Shown: positions 17,173 to 26,200 of the stretch, piece after piece
Numbering within the stretch: position 1 is the stretch's first letter
Layout: every line of letters starts with the position of its first letter
NCBI RefSeq assembly: GCF_031884435.1
Contig: NZ_CP134779.1
Location: forward strand, 930,001 to 994,000
Origin: Bosea sp. 685
GTDB lineage: Bacteria > Pseudomonadota > Alphaproteobacteria > Rhizobiales > Beijerinckiaceae
Length of the DNA stretch: 64,000 nt
Direction: 5' to 3'
Notes under the pieces: generated by a model
What the model was told of the DNA's origin: nothing
What the model saw: the letters and a program-made list of their open reading frames with translations, nothing else
Databases searched by the model: none
Made by a program: the position numbers and the translations under genes

Positions 17173-18426
17173 ATGCCGGCAAAGTCAAAATCCATCGTAG
17201 ACACGCTCTATCTCCAGCGGATCGGAAACCGTTGGTACTGTCGCGTGCCCGTCCCAAATCGCCTGCGGGGCGAACTCGGGCCATACCTTCGCAAGGCGCT
17301 TGACACGTCCGACCTCAATGAGGCTCGCAAGCGTCGGTGGGATTTCCTTCCGATAGCGAAGGCTCAGATCGGTGCGACCGAGCGTCGCCTAGGTTTGGGC
17401 GATGCCCACCCTGCCGAAGGAACCCGAGAGCGTTCCTATGCGGCCTTCCGGGCGCGTCTAGCGGAGGTGGGTCCTGCGGTCGTGGTCAATGTCGCAGACG
17501 GAAACGAGATGTATAACCCGAGCCTCGACGCGCTCGTGGACAAGGCCGAGCAGTCTGGTGACGCTGACGAGCCGGATTTCCTCAAGGCTTTCAAAGACCA
17601 CGTGAAGGGCCGTCAGGTCGCCTCCGAGACGCTCAAGGACTACCTTGACAAGAACCCCAAGCGGTCAGCGACGACGGAGGCAAACTACGCCACGACAGTA
17701 AGGCTCTGGATTGAGCATCAGGGTGATAGGCCGCTCCATGATGTCACCCGAAGTAAGGCTCTCGATTGGCTGAATGCGGTTTCGGTAGGCAAGGCGCGGG
17801 ACACGATCAAGCGATATGCCACCGTCATGTCGCATCTCTGGTTATGGGTCTACAGAGCCGCTGATGAGCGCCCGAGGAACCCCTTTGAGGACCTGACGCA
17901 GGCTGCAGATGAGCGCGGCAGGGCTACGGAAAGCTATGATTTCTTCAGCGACGTTGAGCTTGTCCGGGCATACGAAGCCATCAAAGACGATGACGAGCTT
18001 CGGCCACTGTTCCTGATTTCGATCTACACCGGCTTCCGACTTAACGAATGTCTAGTGGCAGAGCGTACGGAGCTTGGCGGAGTCGAATGCTTCCTATTGG
18101 TTACGGGTAAGTCGAAGAACGCGGCAAGGGCGCTCCCCGTCCATGCGAAGCTAAAGGACATCAAGGCACCTACGGGTATGAAGGCCAGCGCCCTCTCGGT
18201 GCGTTTCGGTCGCACGATGCGGAAGGCCGAGATTCCCGAGGGTAAGACGTTTCACTCTCTCCGCAAGAGCTTCACAACGGCGCTGGAGCGTTCGGGGTGC
18301 CCCGAGGCTTTGGCTGCGCGGCTCTTGGGGCACGCGCCGTTGAGCATCACGTACGGCATCTATTCCAAGGGCCGGGATGTTGCCGAGTTGAGGGAGTGGG
18401 TGGATCGGGTGTCTCACCCCGTCTAG
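17173..18426 (+). CDS. int: Tyrosine recombinase / integrase of the element
   Basis: 417 residues. The catalytic set is complete: Arg289 (YTGFRLNE), His361 and Arg364 (HSLRKSF), His387 (LLGHAP) and the nucleophile Tyr397 (YGIYSKG). The N-terminal part starts with a basic stretch and DTLYLQRIGNRWYCRVPVPN, the arm-binding-type beta region of DUF6538/phage-like integrases. A SAM-like core-binding domain spans about residues 145-250. The ATG at 17173 was preferred because residues added by the upstream frame derive from the arm sites. The enzyme should catalyse tRNA-Glu integration and, with an excisionase, excision. Confidence 0.93.
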   Translation: MPAKSKSIVDTLYLQRIGNRWYCRVPVPNRLRGELGPYLRKALDTSDLNEARKRRWDFLPIAKAQIGATERRLGLGDAHPAEGTRERSYAAFRARLAEVGPAVVVNVADGNEMYNPSLDALVDKAEQSGDADEPDFLKAFKDHVKGRQVASETLKDYLDKNPKRSATTEANYATTVRLWIEHQGDRPLHDVTRSKALDWLNAVSVGKARDTIKRYATVMSHLWLWVYRAADERPRNPFEDLTQAADERGRATESYDFFSDVELVRAYEAIKDDDELRPLFLISIYTGFRLNECLVAERTELGGVECFLLVTGKSKNAARALPVHAKLKDIKAPTGMKASALSVRFGRTMRKAEIPEGKTFHSLRKSFTTALERSGCPEALAARLLGHAPLSITYGIYSKGRDVAELREWVDRVSHPV

Positions 18427-18462
18427 GCAGCGGCTACCGTCGACTTTGCCTGTAGTTCGCTA

Positions 18463-18705
18463 TCATCGCCGGGGTGATGTCGTCCACAAGTCTGCTGGGG
18501 ATGCGTTCTTCGCCTTCCGGTCGTGGGCCTCTTGATCCACCTGGATCATGGCTTCGCGCATTGCAATGTCGAGGAAGTAGGAGAGGGTGCTGTAGCCTCG
18601 GGCGGAGGCTTCGGCTCTCACGTCCGCGATACGACGGATGAAGTCCTCTGCGGATCGGCGCCGTAGCACCGAAATGAGCGGGACAGACGAACGCGGCCGA
18701 TCCAT
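18463..18705 (-). CDS. Small basic/helical protein of the element
   Basis: 80 residues, unrecognised. A strong GGAGG ribosome site lies a few bases before the ATG at 18705, and the middle reads like a real helical protein (EDFIRRIADVRAEASARGYSTLSYFLDIAMREAMIQ). Size, charge and position next to int, transcribed towards it, would suit an excisionase or regulator. No HTH is clear, so this is only a guess. A longer overlapping frame on the same strand lacks protein-like character. Confidence 0.55.
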   Translation of the reverse strand: MDRPRSSVPLISVLRRRSAEDFIRRIADVRAEASARGYSTLSYFLDIAMREAMIQVDQEAHDRKAKNASPADLWTTSPRR

Positions 18706-18882
18706 GTTTTTCCTCCGCCAGCGGCCGGGGAGCTTTGGGAGTGCCCAGGGTAGCTTGAAGTTGGGAAAGGGTCTGTAGTGCTGAAGCCCGTAGCGGCAAT
18801 GACACGTTCGATGCCGGAGGTAGCCGGTTACTCTTCGACTTCCGCAATGGGTAGGAAGCAGAAGCTCGACCCATCATCCTTT

Positions 18883-18918
18883 ATCAGGCCCGCATCGGCA
18901 TGTCGGAGCGGGCCTGAT
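18883..18918. terminator. Perfect 11-bp hairpin
   Basis: ATCAGGCCCGC (18883-18893) pairs perfectly with GCGGGCCTGAT (18908-18918) over a 14-base loop. It lies 35 bases beyond the stop of the minus-strand gene at 18953-19387 and so may terminate it. No long T run follows on either strand. Confidence 0.5.
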
Positions 18919-18952
18919 CGCCGACAGTTGATCTTCTCAGCGCCCGTAATGC

Positions 18953-19387
18953 CTAGTCTTGCTGCATTCCTTCTACGTCAAGCCAAACAGAATCGATCGA
19001 TTTGAATTGGTTTTCGATCAAATTGAACGATTTAGATTGAAGCGTTGCTTCTTGAGGATCAGGATGGGTCATCAACCATCGCCCCACATCGATTGCTGAA
19101 ACTGCATTGGGCCCTGCCTTAAGCGTTACCACGTAGTGGTCGTGCAGGATATTGTCTCCGGTAGAATATCTTCCCGTTGTGCCGCCCTTAATATAAAGAG
19201 TCGCCGAAGCGGTCGCTGGGTCAATTAATTTCAAAGTGAAAATAAGAACTTTGAAATCGTACCCCGTAAACGGGAAAGAGGGAGGAAATGTAAAAACCTT
19301 TGTCTTTGCCGCTTGATCGTAAGATGTTAGAGCTGCCGCCACACCAATTCTATAGTGCTTGTCTTTGCCCATTGTTGATGCGCCCAT
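18953..19387 (-). CDS. Unrecognised AT-rich cargo gene
   Basis: 144 residues, no family recognised. The frame is open to 19510, but a GGAGGGG ribosome site precedes the ATG at 19387, so I start there. The product looks soluble and rich in beta strand (KVFTFPPSFPFTGYDFKVLI, ATLYIKGGTTGRYSTGDNIL), with no signal peptide. Base composition is clearly lower in GC than its surroundings, a sign of separate acquisition. It sits alone between the small basic gene and a repeat-rich gap. Confidence 0.55.
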   Translation of the reverse strand: MGASTMGKDKHYRIGVAAALTSYDQAAKTKVFTFPPSFPFTGYDFKVLIFTLKLIDPATASATLYIKGGTTGRYSTGDNILHDHYVVTLKAGPNAVSAIDVGRWLMTHPDPQEATLQSKSFNLIENQFKSIDSVWLDVEGMQQD

Positions 19388-19701
19388 TTTAATTTTTACC
19401 CCTCCAGCGGGAAGCAAACAACAAAGCAAACTGATAATTAAATTGTCAATGGACTTGTGACTCTGGCGGCTTCGGCACCATGAGCCTGACTGACCATCCG
19501 ACACCGCCAACGTGGGCGGTCGTTACGCCGCACCCGCAGCAAGGGCTCGGGCAAGTTCTGCGATGGGCCGATAGCGGAAGCTCGACCGCGCGCTTGCAGC
19601 AAGGGTGAGGCTCACAGCGGATGTTCGACATTAGCGGTCGCAATGGACGTGGACGCACCCTCTAGGCTGTGCAACTTTGAGCTGCGGCTTGGGGAATTGA
19701 C
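19388..19701. other. 314-base gap with repeat-like sequence
   Basis: No gene is supported. The right half contains TTGCAGCAAGGG, which recurs at about 19996-20007 with similar CGGCG/CGAAAGCGGAC surroundings. This resembles the GGTCGAAAGCGGACATT-type dispersed sequences found between genes in many proteobacteria (from memory). The left end holds the leader of the minus-strand gene. Confidence 0.4.
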
Positions 19702-19962
19702 ATGCATCTTGTGGCTCTAAAAGTCGGCGGTGCGGCGCTGATCCTTCTTGGCTCGTGGGGTTCTGCCTCGGCGCAGAGCGGCGGTATCCTACCCGAATGT
19801 CGCGGCATGAAAGATCAACGCTCTTGCACGTGCGCGCTCGGCAATGGGGGACGGATCGTTGACGATCCACATCGCCCCGGCCGTAAAGTCTGGAGGTCCG
19901 CGCGCGTCGGCACGGCCGCACACATGGCATTTATGAACTGCAGCAACGGCTCCGAGCGATAG
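19702..19962 (+). CDS. Small secreted cysteine-containing protein
   Basis: 86 residues, unrecognised. A signal peptide is clear: HLVALKVGG, then a hydrophobic stretch GAALILLGSWGSASA with cleavage before QSGG. The mature part of about 62 residues has four cysteines (PECRG, SCTCALG, FMNCSN), compatible with two disulfides in the periplasm or outside the cell. A GGGGAA ribosome site lies before the ATG. The DNA on both sides is dispersed-repeat-like. Convergent frames on the other strand look like shadows. Confidence 0.5.
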   Translation: MHLVALKVGGAALILLGSWGSASAQSGGILPECRGMKDQRSCTCALGNGGRIVDDPHRPGRKVWRSARVGTAAHMAFMNCSNGSER

Positions 19963-20087
19963 CCGCGCAGCAACGCAGAGCGCCGATCCTCCCACTTGCA
20001 GCAAGGGGGGCGGAGCCACGGCGAATGGCTGCAAAGGGTCGAAAGCGGACCTGACATTTGGACTTCGATCAGGCTAGGATTGGGTCA

Positions 20088-20849
20088 ATGGCCCCCGCGA
20101 ATTTGACATCAGCCGACCAAAATCCCGATGCGATCACGCTACCGCGTGCAATCCTATTCGATCTCGACGACACGATCTTGGCCTGCGGCCAGAGGCCGGA
20201 GGTGCTCCGCCATATTGCTCGCGCGTTCGAGTCTGAGTTGGCACCATTGCAGCCTTACGACGTGGCCGAACGGCTGGACGCTGCGTTCGCAGAATTCTGG
20301 TCGGATCCTGCGCGTCACAAGATAGCCCGCTTCGGAGTATCCCAAGCTCGCCGGCAGGTGATCGCCGACACGTTTATCGCCACCGGTTTGGAGCACATGA
20401 CCGAGGAGCTGGCAGAGCGCATTGCAGCCAGCTACACGGCCTATCGTGACCAATTGACTGACTTCTTTCCAGGCGCGCGGGAAACGATCGAGATATTGAA
20501 GGCACGCGGCGTGCTGCTGGCGCTTGTCACGAATGGCGGAGCCGAAGGTCAACGCGCCAAGATCGAGCGGTTTTCGATCGCTCCACTGTTCAATCATATT
20601 CAGATCGAAGGTGAGCACGCGTTCGGCAAACCCGATGAGCGCGCTTATCTCCATGCGATGAACGCTTTAGGCGTGGAGCCTCACGAAACTTGGATGGTGG
20701 GCGACAATCTGGAGTGGGAAGTGGCCGCTCCGCAGAGGCTTGGCATCTTCTCCATCTGGCATGATGGCTTCGGGAAGGGCTTGCCCGAAGGCAGTTGCGT
20801 GCGGCCTGACAGGATCATTCGGGCGATATCCGAGCTACTTCAATCTTAG
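20088..20849 (+). CDS. HAD-superfamily hydrolase
   Basis: 253 residues with all four HAD motifs. Motif I is FDLDDTIL, with the nucleophilic and acid/base aspartates. Motif II is the T of LVTNGG. Motif III is the K of FGKPDERAY, and motif IV is the D of VGDNLEWEV. The helical cap between motifs I and II marks subfamily IA, the phosphoglycolate phosphatase/haloacid dehalogenase type. The ATG at 20088, after AGGAT, is preferred to an upstream TTG. The phosphate-ester substrate is unknown. Why it is carried by the element is not evident. Confidence 0.85.
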   Translation: MAPANLTSADQNPDAITLPRAILFDLDDTILACGQRPEVLRHIARAFESELAPLQPYDVAERLDAAFAEFWSDPARHKIARFGVSQARRQVIADTFIATGLEHMTEELAERIAASYTAYRDQLTDFFPGARETIEILKARGVLLALVTNGGAEGQRAKIERFSIAPLFNHIQIEGEHAFGKPDERAYLHAMNALGVEPHETWMVGDNLEWEVAAPQRLGIFSIWHDGFGKGLPEGSCVRPDRIIRAISELLQS

Positions 20850-20898
20850 ATGTCGATCCTCCGCGCGAGCAGGCCTTCCAAGCGTCTGCAACGGGTCG

Positions 20899-21100
20899 TT
20901 AGCCGAACTTCCTCACGCCCCATAACTTCCCCCGAACGTACCGCTTGGACACCTTCAGATTGCTGTCCCCAGCAAGCACCTTCAGGTCATGCAGCAGGGC
21001 GTATCGCCTCCCTCGGGTTCCCTTGGAACTCGTGCAGGACCGCGTCGATCTCAGCTTCCGTTGTCACCTCCACTGCCGACGCCGGCCTCTCATCCGCCAT
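20899..21100 (-). pseudogene. Frameshifted small gene divergent to the SOS group
   Basis: On the minus strand an ATG at 21100, after GGGAG, opens a protein reading ASAVEVTTEAEIDAVLHEF and then GNPREAIR. The frame then breaks near 21002. In the next frame ALLHDLKVLAGDSNLKVSKR and the rest continue to a TAA at 20899. The join AIR+ALLHDL matches, from memory, a small family of unknown function common in Rhizobiales (…DPREAIRALLHDLAVLA…). A two-base loss or one-base gain would explain the break. Confidence 0.65.
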
Positions 21101-21126
21101 CTCTTGACTCCCGCTGCCGACCTGAT

Positions 21127-21141
21127 GTTCTACGTATGTTC
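21127..21141 (+). promoter_or_regulatory. LexA (SOS) box, GTTC-N7-GTTC
   Basis: GTTCTACGTATGTTC is an exact match to the alphaproteobacterial LexA operator GTTC-N7-GTTC. It ends 20 bases before the ATG at 21161 and lies in the divergent region between the frameshifted gene and the three-gene group that ends in an SRAP remnant. SRAP (YedK/HMCES) genes are typically SOS-linked, which strengthens the reading. Confidence 0.75.
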
Positions 21142-21160
21142 TCATACTGGAGGGACGGCA

Positions 21161-21421
21161 ATGGGAAGCGTGACCTACTTCGTGGCTTTGCCGTTCGGCC
21201 GGGACGACGACGGCAATCTCTGTGCGGGCGAGGCTTTGGAGGCTCCGTCTGAACTCATCGCCAGGAGCCGCGCGGCTCGACTGGCGACGGGCAATGAGGG
21301 CGCAGCGGCATTCTCGCGGACTGGCGATCCGGACATTGGCGAGTTCGCGGAGGCTGTTGTGCTGGTCCGCTATGGGAACGTGCCGTCCGATGTCGAGGCC
21401 CTGATAAGCGCGGGGCGCTAG
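21161..21421 (+). CDS. Small conserved protein, first gene of an SOS-controlled group
   Basis: 86 residues, function unknown. GGAGGG lies just before the ATG at 21161, and the open frame upstream is a shadow of the divergent gene. The product (VTYFVALPFGRDDDGNLCAG, then alpha/beta-like sequence to DVEALISAGR) has no membrane segment. I recall similar small proteins next to SRAP and error-prone repair genes in Rhizobiales. Control by LexA is inferred from the box 20 bases upstream. The next gene begins three bases after its stop. Confidence 0.65.
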   Translation: MGSVTYFVALPFGRDDDGNLCAGEALEAPSELIARSRAARLATGNEGAAAFSRTGDPDIGEFAEAVVLVRYGNVPSDVEALISAGR

Positions 21422-21424
21422 GCC

Positions 21425-21676
21425 GTGGTGCAGCGGTCGAAACGCTCGATGTCACCCGCCAAGGCGCAGGAGATGCAAGCCGTGGTGAGGGCCTTCCACC
21501 AGAACGTGCGAATGTGGTGTGCTGAGATACCTCTCAACACCCATCTATATGTCGCGCTAGACGTGTTGCACTTTGCGCTTCACCTGACCAACGGCCAGCT
21601 CAATCGGACCATTGACGACAAGCGCCCCGACGAGTTCGGACGCCTTTATCGAGGCGATATCGATGACGGCCAGTAG
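21425..21676 (+). CDS. Small conserved protein, second gene of the SOS group
   Basis: 83 residues from a GTG at 21425 (a second GTG follows at once, and an ATG at 21449 is an alternative). Function unknown. The core FHQNVRMWCAEIPLNTHLYV, then ALDVLHFALHLTNGQLN, looks like a real folded helical protein. It starts three bases after the previous stop and ends nine bases before the SRAP start, a tight operon. The role is presumably in the DNA-damage response, on context only. Confidence 0.55.
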   Translation: MVQRSKRSMSPAKAQEMQAVVRAFHQNVRMWCAEIPLNTHLYVALDVLHFALHLTNGQLNRTIDDKRPDEFGRLYRGDIDDGQ

Positions 21677-21685
21677 GAGGACGAC

Positions 21686-21968
21686 ATGTGTGGTCAGTTC
21701 ACGCAACTGCGGATTTCTGAGGTGCCTTAGTCGCGCGCGCAGCGGCCGGCTAGGGGCCGCGCTGAATGCCTGCAATCCGCAGCATGGTCGTGGCTCAGTG
21801 TTTCCCGCTGCCGTTGGGGTTGAGCGACAGCGCAAGGTTGGGTGACGAAGTTCGACATGAACTCCCCGCGATACACCACGCGCATGCGGGAGCTTCCGGT
21901 AATTCGCAGCGCGGTCTACGGTCAAGTAGTGTGCAGTCGGTTCATCCACCACAAGGAAGGCGGCATCG
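21686..21968 (+). pseudogene. Truncated SRAP (YedK/HMCES-like) gene remnant
   Basis: After a perfect TAGGAGG ribosome site, the ATG at 21686 reads MCGQFTQLRISEVP and stops at 21730. SRAP proteins begin MCGRFTQ, where Cys2 forms the DNA-protein crosslink at abasic sites. Later fragments in shifted frames (for example RMRELPVIRSAVYG near 21870-21920) resemble the NARxETxxxxPxFR region of the family. The gene therefore seems eroded and then cut by the AT-rich gene that follows. The N-terminal match is clear and the later part is tentative. Confidence 0.6.
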
Positions 21969-23222
21969 ATGACGGTTGTTTTGGACATTACGGACGCCCG
22001 CCCATTTGACGTACTTTTGACATCGGGAGACGCAAAGAGTTCTCGGCTAAATCGCATTGCGCAGTCGATAACACGAGGGGGAGCGTTAGCTCCCTATTCT
22101 CATGCATCGATGTTTCTGTCGCCATTTTTGATTGTTGAGTCTCTCGACCAGCCGGGCATCGTGCTTACAAGCCTGTTCAAGCCGAGCTTAAACCCCCACG
22201 GCAGTGCGGTCGGCGATGCGACATTAGATCATCATGTCTTCGCGCGCATCAAGGAAGGTCTGACTCGTATATTCGTCGCGCTGCCGGGCGTCGATGCGGC
22301 CGAAGTAAGGAGATATAATAAAATCAGATACGCGACAAATGATAATATTATTGTCGCGCTTGAGAAGATAATCCAAACAATTATAGAGGTGTATCTAGCG
22401 CAGTATCCTGCGTATGCAAGACTTATTCGTACGGCAAAATTGTTATCGCCTCAAATTGCCGAAAGGATCGAATTCGTTGGGAGGAGATGGGAGGACAAGA
22501 TTATAACCGGACCATTTTGTTCTGAATTGGTCGCTATATTGCTCAATTCGATAGAGACCGAATTTGGGGCCTATAATACCGATCCGGCTTCAATTTCACC
22601 CTCGGATTTTTACAACGATGTCACTAATTTTTCTACAGTTTCACAAAGCGTCGATTGGGTTAGTGAGGACAAGCTGCCGGGCCTCGATGCGCCCGGAATA
22701 ATATCTACGATTGAAGATAACTTATCGTTGAATTCGCTTAAGTCGCAGGAATTTAACATCAGTCTTATTAAATTGACGGCAAGCCTTTCACGGTCTTTAT
22801 CAGATATGCACGGCAATGCTCGCGCCGATGCGTCAAAAATTGAAGAATTCTATCTAAACGTCAGAGAGAAAATTCGGAGTAACGCACTATCTGAGGTTGT
22901 TGATTTAGTATGCGATGCATTATTGTTTATGGATTGGGTCCAGTCGAGCAATGATTGCATGGCTTCTTGCCCGAACAAGCGACCACCGCGCGCGCGCGAA
23001 GCGACTCCGGAAAGCTCTAAGCTCGGACTAACCCGTCCTCGCTTGGTTCGGGCATGGGAACATGCGGGGTCAGACGCGGAGCCTTGCAAGGAGGGGCGCT
23101 ACTGCGAGACTGCTCATCCGCGCTGGACAAGCGTAAAGCATCAACTGGAAAGTAACGCCGAGGCAAGATTTAAACGCGATTTTGATCGTACACATGAAAT
23201 CGTGCAGCATGGCGGGCTGTAG
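21969..23222 (+). CDS. Permuted NlpC/P60 (YiiX/DUF830-like) hydrolase, AT-rich cargo gene
   Basis: 417 residues. The start FDVLLTSGDAKSSRLNRIAQ, followed by YSHASMFL with His45 and GPFCSELVAILL with Cys184, is the His-first, Cys-later order of permuted papain-fold proteins (YiiX/YebB/LRAT-like). These hydrolyse amide or acyl bonds, often of lipids or peptidoglycan. A helical region without known domain follows. The gene is strikingly AT-rich to about 22950. The last 85 residues (from about residue 333) then switch to GC-rich, Arg/Pro-rich sequence, suggesting a chimeric or read-through C-terminus. No signal peptide. AAGGAAGG supports the ATG. Confidence 0.65.
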   Translation: MTVVLDITDARPFDVLLTSGDAKSSRLNRIAQSITRGGALAPYSHASMFLSPFLIVESLDQPGIVLTSLFKPSLNPHGSAVGDATLDHHVFARIKEGLTRIFVALPGVDAAEVRRYNKIRYATNDNIIVALEKIIQTIIEVYLAQYPAYARLIRTAKLLSPQIAERIEFVGRRWEDKIITGPFCSELVAILLNSIETEFGAYNTDPASISPSDFYNDVTNFSTVSQSVDWVSEDKLPGLDAPGIISTIEDNLSLNSLKSQEFNISLIKLTASLSRSLSDMHGNARADASKIEEFYLNVREKIRSNALSEVVDLVCDALLFMDWVQSSNDCMASCPNKRPPRAREATPESSKLGLTRPRLVRAWEHAGSDAEPCKEGRYCETAHPRWTSVKHQLESNAEARFKRDFDRTHEIVQHGGL

Positions 23223-23241
23223 AGAGTTGGACCGTCACAAA

Positions 23242-23271
23242 AAGCCCCGGAAGGATGATCCTCCGGGGCTT
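23242..23271 (-). terminator. Intrinsic terminator of the 1204-residue protein gene
   Basis: AAGCCCCGGA (23242-23251) pairs with TCCGGGGCTT (23262-23271) over ten bases. Read on the minus strand the hairpin is followed by a run of five T, just beyond the stop at 23288. It can also act weakly for the convergent YiiX-like gene ending at 23222. Confidence 0.85.
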
Positions 23272-23287
23272 CTGTCATGGTCTCACT

Positions 23288-26200
23288 TCACTTTTGCCGG
23301 GGAGCCATCAGGGCTCTCGCAGCATTCGTCCGTTCCCTCCGGACAGCAACACGCAACTCCGGGATTTCCTTTTGGAGCGCCTCGAAGGCCATTAGGCGGT
23401 AGCCGCCGATAATCTCCTTCACGAGCCCAATACGGGAGCCGTCGTATTCTTCGTCACCATCCGTCAGCCGGGACTTGTAGGTCGGGCTGCGGATGATGTG
23501 CTCCAGCTCTTGAGCCAACGTCCTGCCACCCATGGTCACCTCTCCGGTAAGCTGGACGTAGCGGTCATAGGCCGTCTTCTCTGTGATCGGGCTTCGGTGC
23601 TCCAACAGGTCAACATTGTGCTGCACCTGGGCGGCTGGAGTGAAACCCTTGTCCCCGACTAGCGACAGCCGGGCGAGTTCGTCCTTCACGTCGTCGTTTG
23701 GGGTCGCCTTCCATGCTGCCGTAGTTGGCTGTAAGCCGCCCTTGTGCGTGTCGCTGGCGATTGGCGAAAGCCATGACGGACCCAATGTGGGGACGGGAGT
23801 GACGGGCTCCCCAAGGATATTCCTGATGGGGTCGAGGTCCTCGGAATACCCCGGCAGCCGCTTCTTCACTGCGTCCATGACCGACCGAGCTTCGCGCTGG
23901 TAGGGGTCACCGGACATTTTGGTCAGCACCGAGGGAACGAAGGAGCCTGCAAGCGATTTTGCAAGCTTCTCTGCCTTCCATTCCGGATTGGACAGGGCGT
24001 CGAGGAAGTCAGTGAGGCCCTGCAAATAGGACTTGCTTGAGAGCTGCTTCACCGTGGTGACGAGACCCTTGCCGGCCATGTCCCACATGTCGGTGTCGCT
24101 CATCTGCCCGCTCAGCTCGTGATAGTCCCCGACCATGCCGAGGAACATCGCGAACGGGTCGAACCGAGCGAAGCTGTCGTACTGGACTGAGCCGTCCGCA
24201 TTGGTGCTGCGAAGCGAGTAGGGCTTCCATCCTGTCGCCAGAAGGGCCGCCCTCTGTTCCGGCTTCGTCGGTCCTGATCCGGTGATCCGGCCTTCGACCG
24301 CATAGCCGACTGCCGAGCCCCATAGCAGGCCACCCATCGCCATCTTGGCCCCGGCATCCGCCTGAGCCTGAGCACCCCGAGCGCCCGTAAGCTGGTCGTA
24401 GAACTCCTTCCGGGCAATGTTCAGACCCGGTGTGCGGTCCCAAGCGAACCTGAGGAGGTTCGTCGGTGTCCTGATGAACGGCATGACGATGCGAAGGGCA
24501 GGGTGGTTTCCTGCCGCCACCTGAAGGGTTTCACCCATAGTGGGCTTCCCGAAGTGAGTTGCCGCCTTCAGGTCCTTCGTGAAGGTGGACTCGCGGGCGT
24601 ACTCCAGCGCATTGCTGTTGAGCGCCCGGCCCATATCGTCGGTGCTCTCGTCCAGACGGCGCGACACCAACTCTCCGAACGATTTGAAGTCCCCGGAACG
24701 CCACGCGCCTTCGTGATACGCCTCGCGATATGCCTGCGCCCGCACCTCACCGAGGTAGGACACCTGCTTCACGAACTCGTCCATGGACATCATCATCCGG
24801 CCGGGCAGGTTCACGACACCGCCGACCGCGTCCGCGATCTGAGCGACCACGGGGTTTTTGATGTCGAAGGTCATCGACGGAAGCCGCGATGGCTGCACCT
24901 CAATGCGAGCCCTGCCAGGATCCAGGATCGGCTCACCAAGTCGGAAGGCTTTCGCCGCCGAAGAGATGCCGTCCTTCACCGAAGCGATCATGGTCCCATA
25001 TTGGATTGCGGCTTCGCCCATCTGAGCGCGACCTTCAGCCGTGCCGAAGCGCAAGGAGCCCGCGATCATCTTCTCCGCAGGCCGAAGCGCCGCCGCCATG
25101 GTCGAGCTGGCGAAGTTCACGGACTGCGTGGTGAGCCCCGACAGCATGCCATTGACCCGGAAGGAGATGAGCGCATTGACCGCGTTCTCCGCGAAGCCGC
25201 CCCGGATGGACTTGGAGACGGCCTTCATGTTTATGCCACCGCCCGGCTCGTAGGCTCCACCGATGATGTCGCCGGCCATGGCACGGAGACGGTCTTCGCC
25301 CTGCCCGCGCATGTTCTCCAAGTCGAGGTCCGCAAGAGCGCCGACCCGCTCCTTAGCGGTGATCTTCATCGCCGACATGGTCCGGGCAATCTGCGTCTGC
25401 TGGCCCCGGTACATGCCTTGGATGTTGGCAGCGATCTCGTAGTTCTTGATGAACGCCGCAGTCACCTCCGCACGGTTCGCGAACGGCCCAACGCCACCCA
25501 AAGGATCATGATAAATCTTCGCGACATCCAGGAGCTTGCTGTACGCAGTCGTCAGGACATCCCGATACATGAGCATGGTGGACGGCAGGTCCTCTAGGGT
25601 TCCCGCAGTCTTCCCGATGCGCTCGATCAGCGCCGATGAGTTTGTTCCGACGATGTCCGAAAGCTCGTCAGCCTGACGCCTGATCTCGGCATGGGTGAGG
25701 ACGCCGTCTGCGTTGCCCCCGACCATCTTCCCGATCTCTTCCTTGTAGACCCGCTGGGTGGCCGACATGATCGCAAGGAGGTCTTCGCCGTTCTCGATCA
25801 GGTCCGTCCGGATGCCCGAAAGGTTCCGGCCCTGCCCGAAGGCTTGCTCCGTGATCGCGGTGTTGACGCTCTCCCGCAGCTTGGCTTCGTCCACCTTGAT
25901 CGGTGGGGCCTCGCGGACGGTGTTGTCGTTCACCGGACCCTTCACAGTCGGGTCGGGCTCGGACAGCTTCGCCGCACCCTCTGCGGAGTCCTTGGGAGGC
26001 GCTACAGCGGGGCTGTCAGGAGTGGCATTAGGTCCCTGCTTGTTGTCATTAAGGGGCTGTACGGCCTCCTCAGGACGCTCAGGGGCCTTGTCCTTGAGAA
26101 GGTCAACCTCAGGCTCGTGGCCCTTGATCTCCATCTCGTCAGCGACCTTCAGAGCTTCCGCCCTGTCACCCGCTCGGACGGCCTTGGTGAGCCGCAAACT

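Noticed and set aside
18434..18877. 147-residue minus-strand frame next to int
   Set aside because: No protein-like character; the 80-residue frame on the same strand has a strong ribosome site and a coherent sequence.
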